Assembly: GCA_010093685.1 (NCBI GenBank)
Contig: MU006223.1
Coordinates: 330,228-394,227, forward strand
DNA from: Ophiobolus disseminans
Taxonomy: Eukaryota; Ascomycota; Dothideomycetes; Pleosporales; Phaeosphaeriaceae
Length of the DNA stretch: 64,000 nucleotides
Direction: 5' to 3'
The notes beneath the pieces are model-generated. The model was not told where the DNA came from. It searched no databases and saw only the letters and a program-made list of their open reading frames with translations. The first letter of the stretch is position 1, and each line of letters opens with the position of its first letter. The position numbers were made by a program, and so were the translations under genes. Shown here one piece after another: positions 1 through 10,737 of this stretch.

Positions 1-473
1 GGAGTGGAAGATTCCTCCGGGCAAGGTGTTGAAGAAGGTGGTGGGTGCGGCTTGGGAGTCGATGAAGGTGGGTGAGGCTTCGGGGTCGAAGACTCGTCCG
101 GGCAAGGGCTGGATGAGGGAGAGGGAGAGGGCTTAGGTGTGTACGGAGGAGGATGCGAGTACTCCGCTTTGGATGATGGGGTGGGGTAGGGGACCACTGG
201 GACCGACGAGCTCTTAGGTGGTGGGTGCACATATACGCTGCTCGACTCCTCCGGGCAAGGAGTAGAACTGGGCGCTAGGCTGCTCGACTTGGGTGGAGGG
301 TGGACAACAACCGAGGACTGGCAGTGATCAGTACCGTGGTCTTGGTCTGAGATATCACAAGAACTTACAGATGCTGGGCCATAACCAGTACCAGTGGGAT
401 ATGGCTTGTCGTAGTTGCCTGCCCAAGGAGCGGCCGCAGCAGAGGCCACAAAGGCCAACACAAAAACCTTCAT
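1..473 (-). CDS. Secreted Pro/Ser-rich repeat protein, partial (3' end outside window)
   Basis: The gene starts at 473 and runs off the left edge. Exon 1 (369-473, 35 codons) begins MKVFVLAFVASAAAAPW, a textbook signal peptide with likely cleavage after the Ala run. An intron at 318-368 has a GTAAGT donor, a TACTGAT branch and a CAG acceptor. It is 51 bp and free of in-frame stops, so it could also be read through. Exon 2 (1-317 and beyond) is almost all Pro, Ser, Thr, His and Lys, with recurring HPPPKSSS and TPCPEESS/SPCPDESS units, each of the latter carrying a single Cys. Such low-complexity Ser/Thr/Pro proteins are usually O-glycosylated cell-wall or secreted proteins; that role is inference. 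No catalytic domain is visible and the C-terminus is missing, so a distal domain or GPI signal cannot be excluded. Confidence 0.72.
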   Translation of the reverse strand, partial: MKVFVLAFVASAAAAPWAGNYDKPYPTGTGYGPASVSSCDISDQDHGTDHCQSSVVVHPPPKSSSLAPSSTPCPEESSSVYVHPPPKSSSVPVVPYPTPSSKAEYSHPPPYTPKPSPSPSSSPCPDESSTPKPHPPSSTPKPHPPPSSTPCPEESST

Positions 474-2818
474 CTTAGCTCAGACAGTGAGTGTTGAGGT
501 TTGAACGATGGTAGACGGTGAAGTATACACCTGTATAACGAAGGTAACAGTGCAACCTTAGCGAGAGAGTTGCTGCTGTTGAGGCCGAGCGACGAAGATG
601 TTTGGATGGGTGAACGAATCCTAGAGGATGAGGGTGAGGCGAACTTAATATGCATGCTGGCCCAGCAGTAACACTCACAACCAGCCTCTGGCGTGAGCTA
701 TTCCATGGCGGGCAACGGCAAGGTTGCATACGCCAAGGGGCTTGAGCCGATATCGTCCCTTTATCAGCGGAGAGGTGAACTTCGGGTCTTCCTACATGTG
801 GTAAGTTCTCGTGACAGTGGGTCATACTGTCAGGGATGCAGTGAGGCTGGTCCAGAAAGGAAGGCATAATACAGTTCGGCTCGTGGTGCGATAGGCCCAG
901 TTTGCCCCGGCAACCAGTAAACCCAAAATCCAGTGGCTAGGCTGAAGGTTGGCGTGGCTGCATGTGTGGACTAGGATCATACGTGGTAGGCAGTTGGCGG
1001 GAACACCAATTCCTGCCACCTCATGCATGCCAGCCTGCAGTGACAACTAGAATCATCTTGTGTGCAGTATTTCCCAACCAGCGTACCAGACTTCGTAACA
1101 CGCCATGAAGATGTTGGGTCCCTCAACGTGGTTGGTACCGGTACACTCCAGCACTTGGAGTTGTCCATAGCTCGTGATCGCAGCGAGCTATCAATGCGCC
1201 GGAATCGATCCATGAGACGTTCTCAAAAAAGTTGCCTATTGATTATGATGCCATTGCCTGATAGAAGGTTGGCATGTGACCTCGGCAGGTGCGCACAGAA
1301 TACGGTATGGAACCTCAGTGCTGCCGTTGCTAGAACGAGACGGTTCAAGCCTCTAAAAGCTTGTCAGTGGCTATGTTTAGTACCACCATGATGATCTGAA
1401 AGAACCCTCGAGAATGCCACGCCACATGGTCTCACTTTCTTCAAGAGCTGCCGCATTCAGTATCTCCTCCCAGGATATTCGACAACAGTCATCTTCTGCT
1501 TTCCCCAGGTTCACCACTCCATAAAGATGCCCACTCTTCACCATGTTACGATGGAGGTGCGAGTAGCTCAAGTGTTGGTGCACCGGAGGCGTTTCCACAA
1601 GATGGTTGCTATCGCGATGGCGGGGGCACCAGAGCACGAAGATAGCCTACGCTTGGCGTCAAGATGCACCTCGTTGACCGGCGCAACCGAATGGTGAGGC
1701 TAAGGTGATCGTCTACAAGCATTGTTATCGAATTGCTAGGGTATTCTGCGCCATCAACATCAGCGTGCTTTGGTTGGTGGGCTGGGGAAGGTTGGGTTCG
1801 CTGGGGCTTGGGCTGGTAACGTTCGCTTGTTATCGTTGCTTACCCCGCCCACCATCTCATGATTATGACGCAAATATTCTTCTGCGCTCGTCGAGGGCTT
1901 TTCCTTATCTTTAAAGTCTGCTCCACTTTTGCGGGCTGACCGAGGTCTGGTATAGCGTCGTTCCTGGTGCCTGCACAAGCTGGCGCCGTGCTGAGGAGAG
2001 CTGATCGCAGGAACGGAAAAGTAGCGCATGAGCGAAACGTTGGTCACGCTTAGACAGCGATCGTCTGCCGTGCATCGACGAATCATACGGCGACCCATGG
2101 TTTAGTACCTGCAAAACTCCAATTTTTTGCTCCTGTCCCTTGCATCGGCACCCGCTGTCAGCAAGAATGGTTCATGTAGCTTCGGCTGTCACACTCCGTA
2201 GCCGCAGCTATGGTGCAGGCAGTCGTTCGTTGGCCAGGGGAAACATCACGTTGCCAGGCAGATCATTGTGTGGGCCCTTTGTGCTCCCAGTTCCGGCAAT
2301 CTGATGTGTGTTTTGTTGAGCCGCTATGCAATGTCGCCGTTTCGTAGCATGGAGATCAAGAGCCCCAAGGCGAGGTGGCTCGGGTGACTCCAGCGCATCA
2401 TGAACGTCATCGCTAAGAAGAGCAAGTCCATTTCGCAGCATGCGAAACAACCTTAGCAACCGTGCTTCCCATGCGCTTGGGACTCTCGGCACCTTCGAAT
2501 GATCTTAGAAACCCAGAGAAGCTCAAAATCCTACTCCAGACCTGACATGCATCATCAGAAATATTGGCCGCCGCTTTGGTGCATTGCTTGTCGATAGTTT
2601 GTGATGGTGCATACGACCAGGATCTGGTCAGCATTAGGCATCGGGCATCGGGCATCCATGGCCAATGGTGTCAGGTCTCGTCGCATCGCAGATAATTTGA
2701 ACATGATGTCGCTTTTATTAAATGTGATGACACCGTCGTTGTTATGCCCACGCTAGGTTTTCTGTTGGTTGCGCATGCGCGTGCGTGCGAGTACGGAGCG
2801 GAGGTAAGGCAGCAACAA
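474..2818. other. Intergenic, no gene seen
   Basis: This holds the 5' flank of the secreted-protein gene and the 3' flank of DML1. Short open frames occur on both strands, but none has recognisable domains, conserved motifs or convincing splice-joined extensions. I see no repeat or RNA gene. Confidence 0.5.
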
Positions 2819-4836
2819 CTATTCATCGTTGTCGCTGTCAGATCCGCTGTCCCAACCTTCATCGTATTCCTCCGCAAGTACCTGTAGCCCGTTGCAGAGC
2901 GCTTCTCTTTCTTCGATTCCCACCAATCGCTTAACAATTTGCTCAAGTGCTCGTATCTGGTCTGCGACCGCTGTGCTCGTAGTAAGCCCAGTGTGAACGG
3001 CAAGCTTAGTAGCTTGTCCTGATCCTACATCAAATATTGACGCCGGGTAGCTGTCAAGAAGCGGGAAGAGTATTGGTGCGGTATATCTGAGAAGAGTTAG
3101 TCTGGGTTCGCTGGCCCGTATTCCGCACAATAGCACGCGACTGGTGTCGAGCCACGTTCGTATCCTGCGTCAGGCGCGCAAAACCAACAAACATGGAGTG
3201 CATCTCGTGCTCGGAGATGGTCCGAACCAGGCTGAAAACCTACCTTTGCAGTGCTGGCCCTTGATCAAACCTATCATGAGGATCACGTCCGCCGCTTTCC
3301 TCCGATGCATTCCAGTTGCCCCGAGAAGCCTCCGCTCTACCGAAGACATGCTCTTTCTTGCCCGATTTTGAAGCTACTCTGTAGTCTCTCGTAAAGACAT
3401 CGATGTCGAAGCTATTGAGCTGCTCATCGGCTTCGCTCGTATGTCGCGACGTCATCAAACTTTCCTTTTCGGCATGGGCAAATTCTTTTGAAGCCTCTTC
3501 TGACAGTACCTCCGGGTCGGCTATACTCATCTGAAGTTTAGCTACACGTCGCCTCCCTGTGCTGTTGATCGTGTCCTCTAGGTCCTGGAGCGTACCTCGA
3601 CCCCCAACAGATGATCGTAGGCGAGAGGAGATGGTCATGCTTTCCACGCCTATCGCTTGCAGTGCCCCGATATGCCATGGTGAGGTGGGATCAATTGAAA
3701 GATACGACGGCGACTTCGCCGGGGTGTTGGACATGGGAATGTAGACCGACGATTGTTCGCCGAGAGTTTGGAGTGACCGAGCCGAGTTCACAATCTGTTG
3801 CATCCTCTTCTCCTACGTTGGGTCAGTGTTGGTCTTGAATCTCGAATGCCTTGATCTTACCCGTGTAACCAAGGTGTTTGCACCATGATCACCCAATCCC
3901 CAGGTCCAGATGCTGAGTTTTCCATACTCGTCGCGCAGCCTCTCTAACCAGCTGGATGCCCAACCACCCCAGGCATCGTCGACACCAGTAAAGATTTGCA
4001 AACCCTGGATGCCATCACATTCTTCAATAAACGGACGTAGATCCCTATCAACCAAATCAACTTCCCTTTCGAGCTTTTCGAAGAGTTCCATGCCCACTTC
4101 CCACTTCTCGAAAGGCATGAGCTTATCGTTGACATCGAATTCAGAGAGCTGAACTATGGACTTGGGGTGATAGAAGACTCTACTGTAGTCGGACCAGTAT
4201 CGGACAGTCGAGGTACTCAGAGACGGCGGATCAAGGCCGGCATCGAGATGCTCTTGGTACGTTGACTGTGGAATGGGTGGAGCGCGTTGCACAATGGGCT
4301 TCGAGGACCACACCCCTTTTTGATCCAGTATACTTCGGTCATCTTCAGCTTCGTACAAAGCATTGATCCTCCTCATACTACCAAAAGCACCCTTCAAGTC
4401 GTATATGAGCGCTCTCGGAGTGAAGGTTTCCGATCCATCGGGGGCGATGCCGGGCCGAAAGAGAATATCATGGTCGACAGGTGACTCAGGTTCTGGAGGA
4501 TACGTGAAATATGATTCCTGGCAGCAACATCAGCAAACTGTTGTGAGAAGTGAACTTCGCTTTTCTTGAGGTTCGCAACACTTTGCGTGAAGTGAGGGGA
4601 GTTCATGTGGGAACGCACGACGATGACCAAGCGGGGAGTGCGCGGCCTCCCCACTTTGCTGTCAGCATCAGGCAACATGTATTGAATCAATTCGTCCGTA
4701 GACTGTGGAACTATGAAACGGCATTCTATGTCGAAGAAAAGACAAAAGAAGGCAGTGTACTCACCTGCGTGTTCCAGAAATGTGTTCCGAGATAGTTGCT
4801 CCGTTCGCCAAACTGGAGGGTAACAATCTCGCGCAT
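2819..4836 (-). CDS. DML1: DML1/Misato-like mitochondrial inheritance protein
   Basis: Four exons on the minus strand: 4765-4836, 3861-4517, 3244-3812 and 2819-3086, giving 521 residues, the normal size for the family. The start encodes MREIVTLQFGERSNYLGTHF, the Misato segment I signature, followed by ESYFTYPPE across the first splice and DLKGAFGSMRRINALYE, both typical of DML1. DWGVDDAWGG-type and WTWGLGD segments match the tubulin-like part, and the C-terminus ends in an acidic EEGWDSGSD-like tail. DML1/Misato proteins resemble tubulin and are needed for mitochondrial DNA inheritance and mitochondrial distribution (family knowledge). Introns are 247, 48 and 157 bp. The 157-bp intron (3087-3243) is G+C-rich and holds a stop-free frame of more than 40 codons, so a cassette exon is possible. 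However, joining it needs a poor donor, and the direct junction QRYTAPILFPLLDSYP fits the family. Confidence 0.9.
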
Positions 4837-5597
4837 CGTACGTTCTGTGATGCGATGATCACACCAGCGTTGATTGACGACCACGAGTTACAGAGAAGGT
4901 ATTGTAGAAAACATTGAAATCTGAGAATTTGAGAGATGCGGTAGCTGTTGAAGCTGTGGACTGACGTGTGAGGTAAGGTTTGATAGTTGCCCCGCACGTG
5001 AACACGCGTTTTAGGAAGTGACGACCTTTGCCGACGATAGCCTTCGAAGAAAGAGCCTGGTCTATGAATATACTACTGTGCAATGGTCCTGTACTGTGTA
5101 GAGTACCCACATATTCTCGCTTTAAGTCTACTCGTTCACATCTCATTTTAAGAGTAACTAGATAATGCTAGGTCTATTACAGCCTAGTTTGATCATACGA
5201 CATGAGCATGCAGGCTATTCTTTATTCTAGAAAGTCTAGAATGTATTTCTTCCTGCAAAATGACAACTTAGTGTCGCTGCCTAATATTATGAACTCGACG
5301 AGATACTGGGAGGCAGCAGTGCATTATGACCAGTCGGGCAGGATATCGGTATGATAGCGGGGCATATGTCAGTATTTCAGAATCGCGGAAATTGCCGCGC
5401 AGATCCGTCTGGTTGATCCCGTGGCTGCTATCTTGTTTGTCAAGTTCACCAGATGTCGTTCAGTAGTAAAGAGTCGAAACATATAAATAGATAGCACAAG
5501 GATGGTAGATTGGAATAGAACTGAAGCCAAGAACTCTCTACTCCCAAGCCTATCACTATTCAATTTTTTCACGGCCAACTCATATGTCATGAATGAG
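4837..5597. other. Intergenic, no gene seen
   Basis: This lies between the DML1 start and the PRP18 stop, with both genes on the minus strand. It should hold the DML1 promoter and the PRP18 3' region. Frames here are short and lack motifs. Confidence 0.5.
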
Positions 5598-6683
5598 TCA
5601 ACCCATGAGTTGCAGCTGATCTGTAGGTGGCCACCTCGTCTGCGCAAAACTCAAACACCGCTTGATACTCTGCAGAAACTTCCGTGTAATCTCATCGCTC
5701 ATGATATGTGCCGCGTTTTTGTCGCTCTCGTGTAGCTTCTCTCTCGCACTACGCTCGTGGATACCCACCATGGTCACACCAATGGGCCACGCCGCATTGC
5801 CGATGCTGAGTCGTAGGTATCCGTCGTTGGCGTCGACGTACCGCCGCTCCTGCGCTGCTAGGACAATCTTGACAACGGGTTCGAGAATGCTGTCGGGCAG
5901 GTCGAGCTTTTCGAGCTTCTTGAAGAGGGGCCGCATGTTTTCGCGGGCTTGGACCATGGCGGCGTAGGCTTGTTTGCCTTGGTAGCTCTCCTTGACGTCT
6001 TGATCTCGTCGAGCGAGTGTGAGGTCCCATTCCTTGAGCACCATTGTGAAGTAGCTGGCGAGCTGCCTGAAGAGGAACTCTCGTCCTTCCTTGTCTTTGG
6101 GTACCTTTGGGTCGATCTTCATGTCCTTCTCGGGCACAAGTTGGAGAGTTGTGGGGATGGGGCCGTCGGTCATTATTGCTGCTAGACTGTCTGCGCCTAC
6201 GCGCTTCTTGTAGCGTTTCAGGCGCTGCTTGTGGGTTTCGCCGAAGAGGCAAATTGGTTCGTCGAGGGCGCGGAGTTTGGTAGTGAGTTCGGGTTCTGGA
6301 ATGTCTTCTTCTTCGGGTATCGGTGTAGCGTCACCTTCGCCGTCTTTCTTCTTGGGCGGCAGATCAGGTAGGCCTAGGCGCTTTCTTCGCTTGCGCTCTT
6401 CTGCATCCTCCTCTTCCTCCCGCATGCGCCTTGACTCTTCTGCTAGTCGCCGTCGCTTCTCTCTCCGCTCTTCCTCTCTCTCTGCCTCATCTTCCTCCGC
6501 TTTCCGTTTCCGGTCCGACTTCTCCCGACGTGCTGTTTCTGCTGCTTCCTGTTCTGCCTGATATGCCGCTTGTCGCTGCGCCTCGATTTCGCTGCGCTTG
6601 AGGTACTTCTTGCTTGAGTCTGTGGCTGTGGTCGTGTTTTTGCCCTTATTGATTTGCGCAGACATGAGCTTTGCGAAGTCCAT
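5598..6683 (-). CDS. PRP18: Pre-mRNA-splicing factor 18
   Basis: A single exon of 361 codons plus stop. The start MDFAKLMSAQINKGK (6683) was chosen over an in-frame ATG 23 codons upstream because PRP18 orthologues begin at this point. Residues ~25-120 are a Lys/Arg/Glu-rich charged helix. A PRP4-like/SFM motif follows (EPICLFGETHKQRLKRYK), then the helical Prp18 domain. The most conserved loop, YLRLSIGNAAWPIGVTMVG followed by IHERSAREK, is intact, as is IMSDEITRKFLQSIKR near the end. Prp18 acts with Slu7 in the second catalytic step of splicing, stabilising 3' splice-site docking in the spliceosome (family knowledge). It is divergently paired with SAP18. Confidence 0.95.
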   Translation of the reverse strand: MDFAKLMSAQINKGKNTTTATDSSKKYLKRSEIEAQRQAAYQAEQEAAETARREKSDRKRKAEEDEAEREEERREKRRRLAEESRRMREEEEDAEERKRRKRLGLPDLPPKKKDGEGDATPIPEEEDIPEPELTTKLRALDEPICLFGETHKQRLKRYKKRVGADSLAAIMTDGPIPTTLQLVPEKDMKIDPKVPKDKEGREFLFRQLASYFTMVLKEWDLTLARRDQDVKESYQGKQAYAAMVQARENMRPLFKKLEKLDLPDSILEPVVKIVLAAQERRYVDANDGYLRLSIGNAAWPIGVTMVGIHERSAREKLHESDKNAAHIMSDEITRKFLQSIKRCLSFAQTRWPPTDQLQLMG

Positions 6684-6917
6684 GGTGGCGATCTGGCTGT
6701 GTGTGTTCTGGTAGTGGTAAGAGCAGGTGTAAGTTACGTCCTCAAGATTCACTGTCCGGCGCGGGAGTTCTGCCGAGGCGCGGCGCTACCGGTACGGATA
6801 GCGTGACCGGAGCCCTTCGCGTCGCGTCACCTGCATCGCTGCACTCTTTCACCGACGTCAATCGGAACTACAGCATACTCTTTAGCTGCACCAACCACTA
6901 CATACACCGATTCCACC
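6684..6917. promoter_or_regulatory. Compact bidirectional promoter PRP18/SAP18
   Basis: Only 234 bp separate the two start codons. The stretch must carry both core promoters and both 5' leaders. An inverted CCAAT-like core (TCAATCGG) lies near 6860. I see no clear TATA box. Confidence 0.55.
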
Positions 6918-7783
6918 ATGGCGGCCCAAGGTCCTGCGAAGGTCGATAGACAGACCACAACACCTTTCCTATTGCGACTATGCTACAAACAGGGTACTTT
7001 CCACAGGTAGGCTGTCCCTTCTCCATGGCCATTGCGCATTTGCTAACATACAACCCATATAGACTAGACGAGTTTGACTCATCACTTCCGCGACTTCCTT
7101 CCCATCTCCAAATCTACACATGGCAGAGCTGTACCCTCCGTGAATTATGCCAGCTGCTCCTCTCAGCTGTGCCGACACAACTACCTCAACCATATGCCGG
7201 TGCACGCATCGCTTTTCGACTCGTATACCCGGACATACAAGGCTCAAATCGGCCGGGCGCGCCAGGACGCTTCATATCGCGAGACGTAGGCTCCGTGATT
7301 GTCGGCGCACGAACAAAGAACGAAGACGTAGATATGGGAGACGGTGACAGCGTGACCCTCGCAGATGCGCTGAGACAGCTTGACGGCGATCCAGACCGGA
7401 CTTTGGCAGATGCAAAGTTTGTCATAGGCGACTACGTCGCATGCGCCATATTACCACCCCTACCCGATGGCGGCGTGCCAGCTGCACCGCCCCCAGTTTC
7501 TGCGCCACTCCGAGGACCACCCACAGGACCGTACGGCGGTGGACGAGGCAGAGAGAATGGGTTTGGCGGGCGTGGAGATTCTAGTTTTGGCAGAGGGCCC
7601 GGAGGCGGAGGTAGGGGTGGGGGAAGATATGACGATAGGAGACTGAGCGGAGGCGTGCCATCTGGCGAGTGGAGAAGAGGTGAAGCGCCACCCGATAGAG
7701 AGCCCGGATATGGTCGAGGACGAGGCCGAGGTGGAGGAGGTGACGGCGGTGACTGGCGTGGTCGCGGACGGGGAAGATGGTAG
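6918..7783 (+). CDS. SAP18: SAP18-like protein with RG/RGG-rich tail
   Basis: Two exons, 6918-7006 and 7063-7783, give 269 residues. The 56-bp intron has a GTAGGC donor, a TGCTAAC branch and a TAG acceptor. The joined sequence TTTPFLLRLCYKQGTFHR then LDEFD, HLQIYTWQSCTLREL and AFRLVYPD is the ubiquitin-like SAP18 fold. SAP18 belongs to the Sin3-HDAC complex and to the ASAP/PSAP complexes on spliced mRNA (family knowledge). After the domain (about residue 165 on) there is a long Gly/Arg tail with many RG, RGG and GRGRG steps ending WRGRGRGRW, absent from short metazoan SAP18. It suggests RNA binding and arginine methylation (inference). It shares its promoter region with PRP18, another mRNA-processing factor. 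Confidence 0.92.
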
Positions 7784-8110
7784 CTGGACCGAAACGTATT
7801 GTTCGTGAACCGGCCAAGACAATCTCTCGGAAATTTAGCGGGACATCCGACACTGCAATCACCTGGGGCAATGTGGGATCAATAACAAAATCTTAAAGTT
7901 GTCGTACAAAGCAGGCCACACCATTCAGCCTTGTGCAGCAGCGGCAGCCTGGCCTTGACGCACTGCCTTGACCCCTCATCTACTTATCCAATCGGAGACG
8001 TACAACCATCCGAGACCTCTGAAGAGGACACGAGCCTAGCTGCTCAATCTTCTTCTTCTGTCAACGATTTCTTACACATCAGGTTTTGACTTTCATCAGC
8101 CACCAACCTC
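7784..8110. other. Intergenic
   Basis: This holds the 3' flank of SAP18 and the promoter of the HET gene. I see no gene, and nothing beyond a pyrimidine-rich stretch before the ATG at 8111. Confidence 0.5.
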
Positions 8111-9990
8111 ATGGCTCGACTGACACCTCACAAGACAAAGCTTTGGGAAGCACGAGACGCGGCCTTGACTGTCAGCTTTGAGGACATATACATCTACAAC
8201 CACCCCATCCGTGGATCATCTGAGATCCGGCTCTTAACACTAATCCCGTCCAAGTCGGAGGTATCAGAACTCGAAGCGCATTTATGTGTTGTCAGTTTAC
8301 AGCCAACACCGCCTGAGTATGAGGCACTTTCCTATGTCTGGAAAGAACAACCAGAATATTCGCCGTTTGCAGACCTAGAACCATGGCCTCTCCGCCTCGG
8401 TACAAGCAGGTTCATGATCTCGCGATGCCTTGCGAACATACTGTTCCATCTTCGGGATAGATATCAGCCCCGGATGCTCTGGATCGACGCCATATGTATT
8501 GATCAAGCTAGTGCAGTGGAGAAGAATCATCAGGTACGGCAGATGTGCAACATATATTCGATGGCTCGGAGGGTCATCATTTGGCTCGGCGAAACAGTAT
8601 ACAAGAAGGAAGACATATTTGCGGAAAAGCACAGACTACGACAGGAGTTCTTGTACGGACCTCCATTGCGGATAAAACGTGAGTTCTGGTCGAGAACATG
8701 GTGGAGCCGTATATGGTACGTCGCCTAAACTACGACAAATAATTGTGTGGCACGTATACTCATATTTACTGGCGCATCAGGACCCTGCAGGAAGGACTCG
8801 CCGCATCATCCGACTCGGTGGTATACTTAGGTGACCAAGAAGTCTCCTGGCAGGACATGCTTGCAGCCATGCATCAATCTTTCGATCCAGAAACTCGTGC
8901 GCTATTTCTCGCTCAGAATCTCCATCTCTCGCCTACACTCGAATACTTCGGTCAAATCTACTCTTCACGCCAGGAGTCTGAGGAAGTGACCTTGGAGGGT
9001 CTCATATCAGCATCGTGGGAGAGGAAAGCTTCAGACCCTCGAGATCACATATATGCTCTTCTTGGCTTAGTAACGCCGTCTTCCAACAAGCTCTTCGACG
9101 CAGACTATTCCAAATCAACATCATGGGCTTACCAAAAGGCGATGCTTTATATCACCGAGTCCCGGCAGAACCTGGACTACCTCATTTCTGCCGCTAAACA
9201 GGGACTCCCGCGCGAACCCTCGTGGTGCGTGGACTTCTCCCGCAAAAAGCAGCTCACGTACATTGAAAGCTCGTGGTTCCAGCGGCGCTATGGCACAAAC
9301 GAGGGTGGAGCAGCCACTGGCCGCGAGACATGCCAGCTCCTGCACGACATTGATCAGAGTACGCTTACACTCAAGGGAACAATCGTTGGCACCGTCAAAT
9401 TAATTACGCTCTTCGCTCCGCCCACCACATCGAAATACTGTGGCCCAGCCGCCGTCAACGCACTCATTGACAAGATTAGCTCACTGAAGCAACTCATCTA
9501 CGACAGCTGGGCATCGCGTCTCGGCCAACGCATCGCAACGTCCAAAGTATACGCCGGCGACATCTGGAAACTCGCTGCAAACGGGCAACCAGGGGAGGTG
9601 CTTTTTGACGAATTCTCGGACATCAAGGACCCTTATACCTTGGTTGCGGAGCTAGGGGATATGGATGCAGAAGACGTTCTCGACGGGAAATACACCTGTT
9701 CCGATGATCACTTCAATGATATTTGGAAAGTAATAACCGCGATCACTCAAGGGAGCTCTGGACTTGGTGCTTTCGTGACGGGCACTGGATATGCTGGTTC
9801 GGGATATGTATCATTGCAGGAAGGCGATGTCGTGGTCGTTATATTTGGATGCAGGATGCCTTTAGTGTTGCGTCCGATGGATGGCGGGATGTATGCGTTG
9901 GTTGATGCGGTGTATGTGGATGGGATTATGCGTGGGGAGATATTGGCTGACGAGGCGACGTACATTGAGACAGAGTTCGTCTTGAGATGA
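8111..9990 (+). CDS. Heterokaryon incompatibility (HET) domain protein
   Basis: Two exons, 8111-8715 and 8781-9990, give 604 residues. The 65-bp intron (GTACGT...CAG) joins SRI-TG to G-ACC, restoring RIWTLQE, the HET motif usually written RxWxxQE. Other HET blocks are in order: YEALSYVWK (~res 77), LWIDAICIDQ (~128), RRVIIWLGE (~155) and RKASDPRDHIYALLGL (~290). HET domains drive allorecognition cell death when incompatible hyphae fuse (family knowledge). The C-terminal ~250 residues carry no NACHT, WD40 or ankyrin repeats, which is common for stand-alone HET proteins. The HET domain appears intact. Whether it works in recognition cannot be told from sequence. Confidence 0.92.
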
Positions 9991-10250
9991 CTTCATGACA
10001 CGATCTCCTACCTTTGACAAACCGCATATTCATAGAGTTCTGACTCTGACATGTGGCGCTATGCACAAGTTTGTGATACATCAATCCACACACACGGTTG
10101 CCCCAGTGTCTCGAGATTCGATGACGCATTGAAGCCACTCTCGAGTGAGTGCGAAAACAGTCACAACAAGAACTCTATAAAGAGAGTTGAAATATTCTTT
10201 CTCTTCCTGCATCCCAACACTATATCTAGTCGATAATATCATAATTCAAC

Positions 10251-10737
10251 ATGTCTTTCACGAGGTTGTTTCGATGGAGCGTAGAGCAGCAGATATATGA
10301 CTTACACGGCGACATTTTAAGTGTATATATCGAATCGTATTACGCTGCTTTCACTGATTATATGTCCAGGTATGCAAGAGTCATGGTACAAGACACCAGA
10401 GTATGCGCAACAAGACGTCATCATCAATACCCTTGATATGCCCAGTATGGCGCTTCTTCTTCGTAGGCCGAATGAACAGGGAAAGCTGATCTATCAGTAC
10501 CCTAAAGGCCACGAGGAATGGCGTGTGGTAGCTTTGGTGAGCTGGACGAAGAAGGCTGGGCTAGTGGTTCATGTTACATCGACTCCAAGAGATACAGAGC
10601 TAGACAGCTATAATAGGTTGCTAATTGAGGTCGATTGGCGACTAGAAGCTGAAGAAGACAGGGCTTCTTTAGCATCATCGGTGGAGTCACCTGCAGTTAT
10701 CGACTCAAAGGAAGACTCCATAGGCGGTCAAGAGTAA
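10251..10737 (+). CDS. Small hypothetical protein
   Basis: Two exons, 10251-10320 and 10370-10737, give 145 residues. The 49-bp intron begins GTGTAT and ends CCAG, with a CACTGAT branch. Splicing removes the stop in the upstream frame and restores phase (A|GT). The N-terminus MSFTRLFRWSVEQQIYDLHG is followed by a soluble segment (WYKTPEYAQQDVIINTL, WRVVALVSWTKK) and a Ser/Glu-rich acidic tail. There is no signal peptide, membrane helix or family motif that I recognise. It follows the HET gene on the same strand by 260 bp. Support is a clean intron and an ATG start; function is unknown. Confidence 0.55.
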
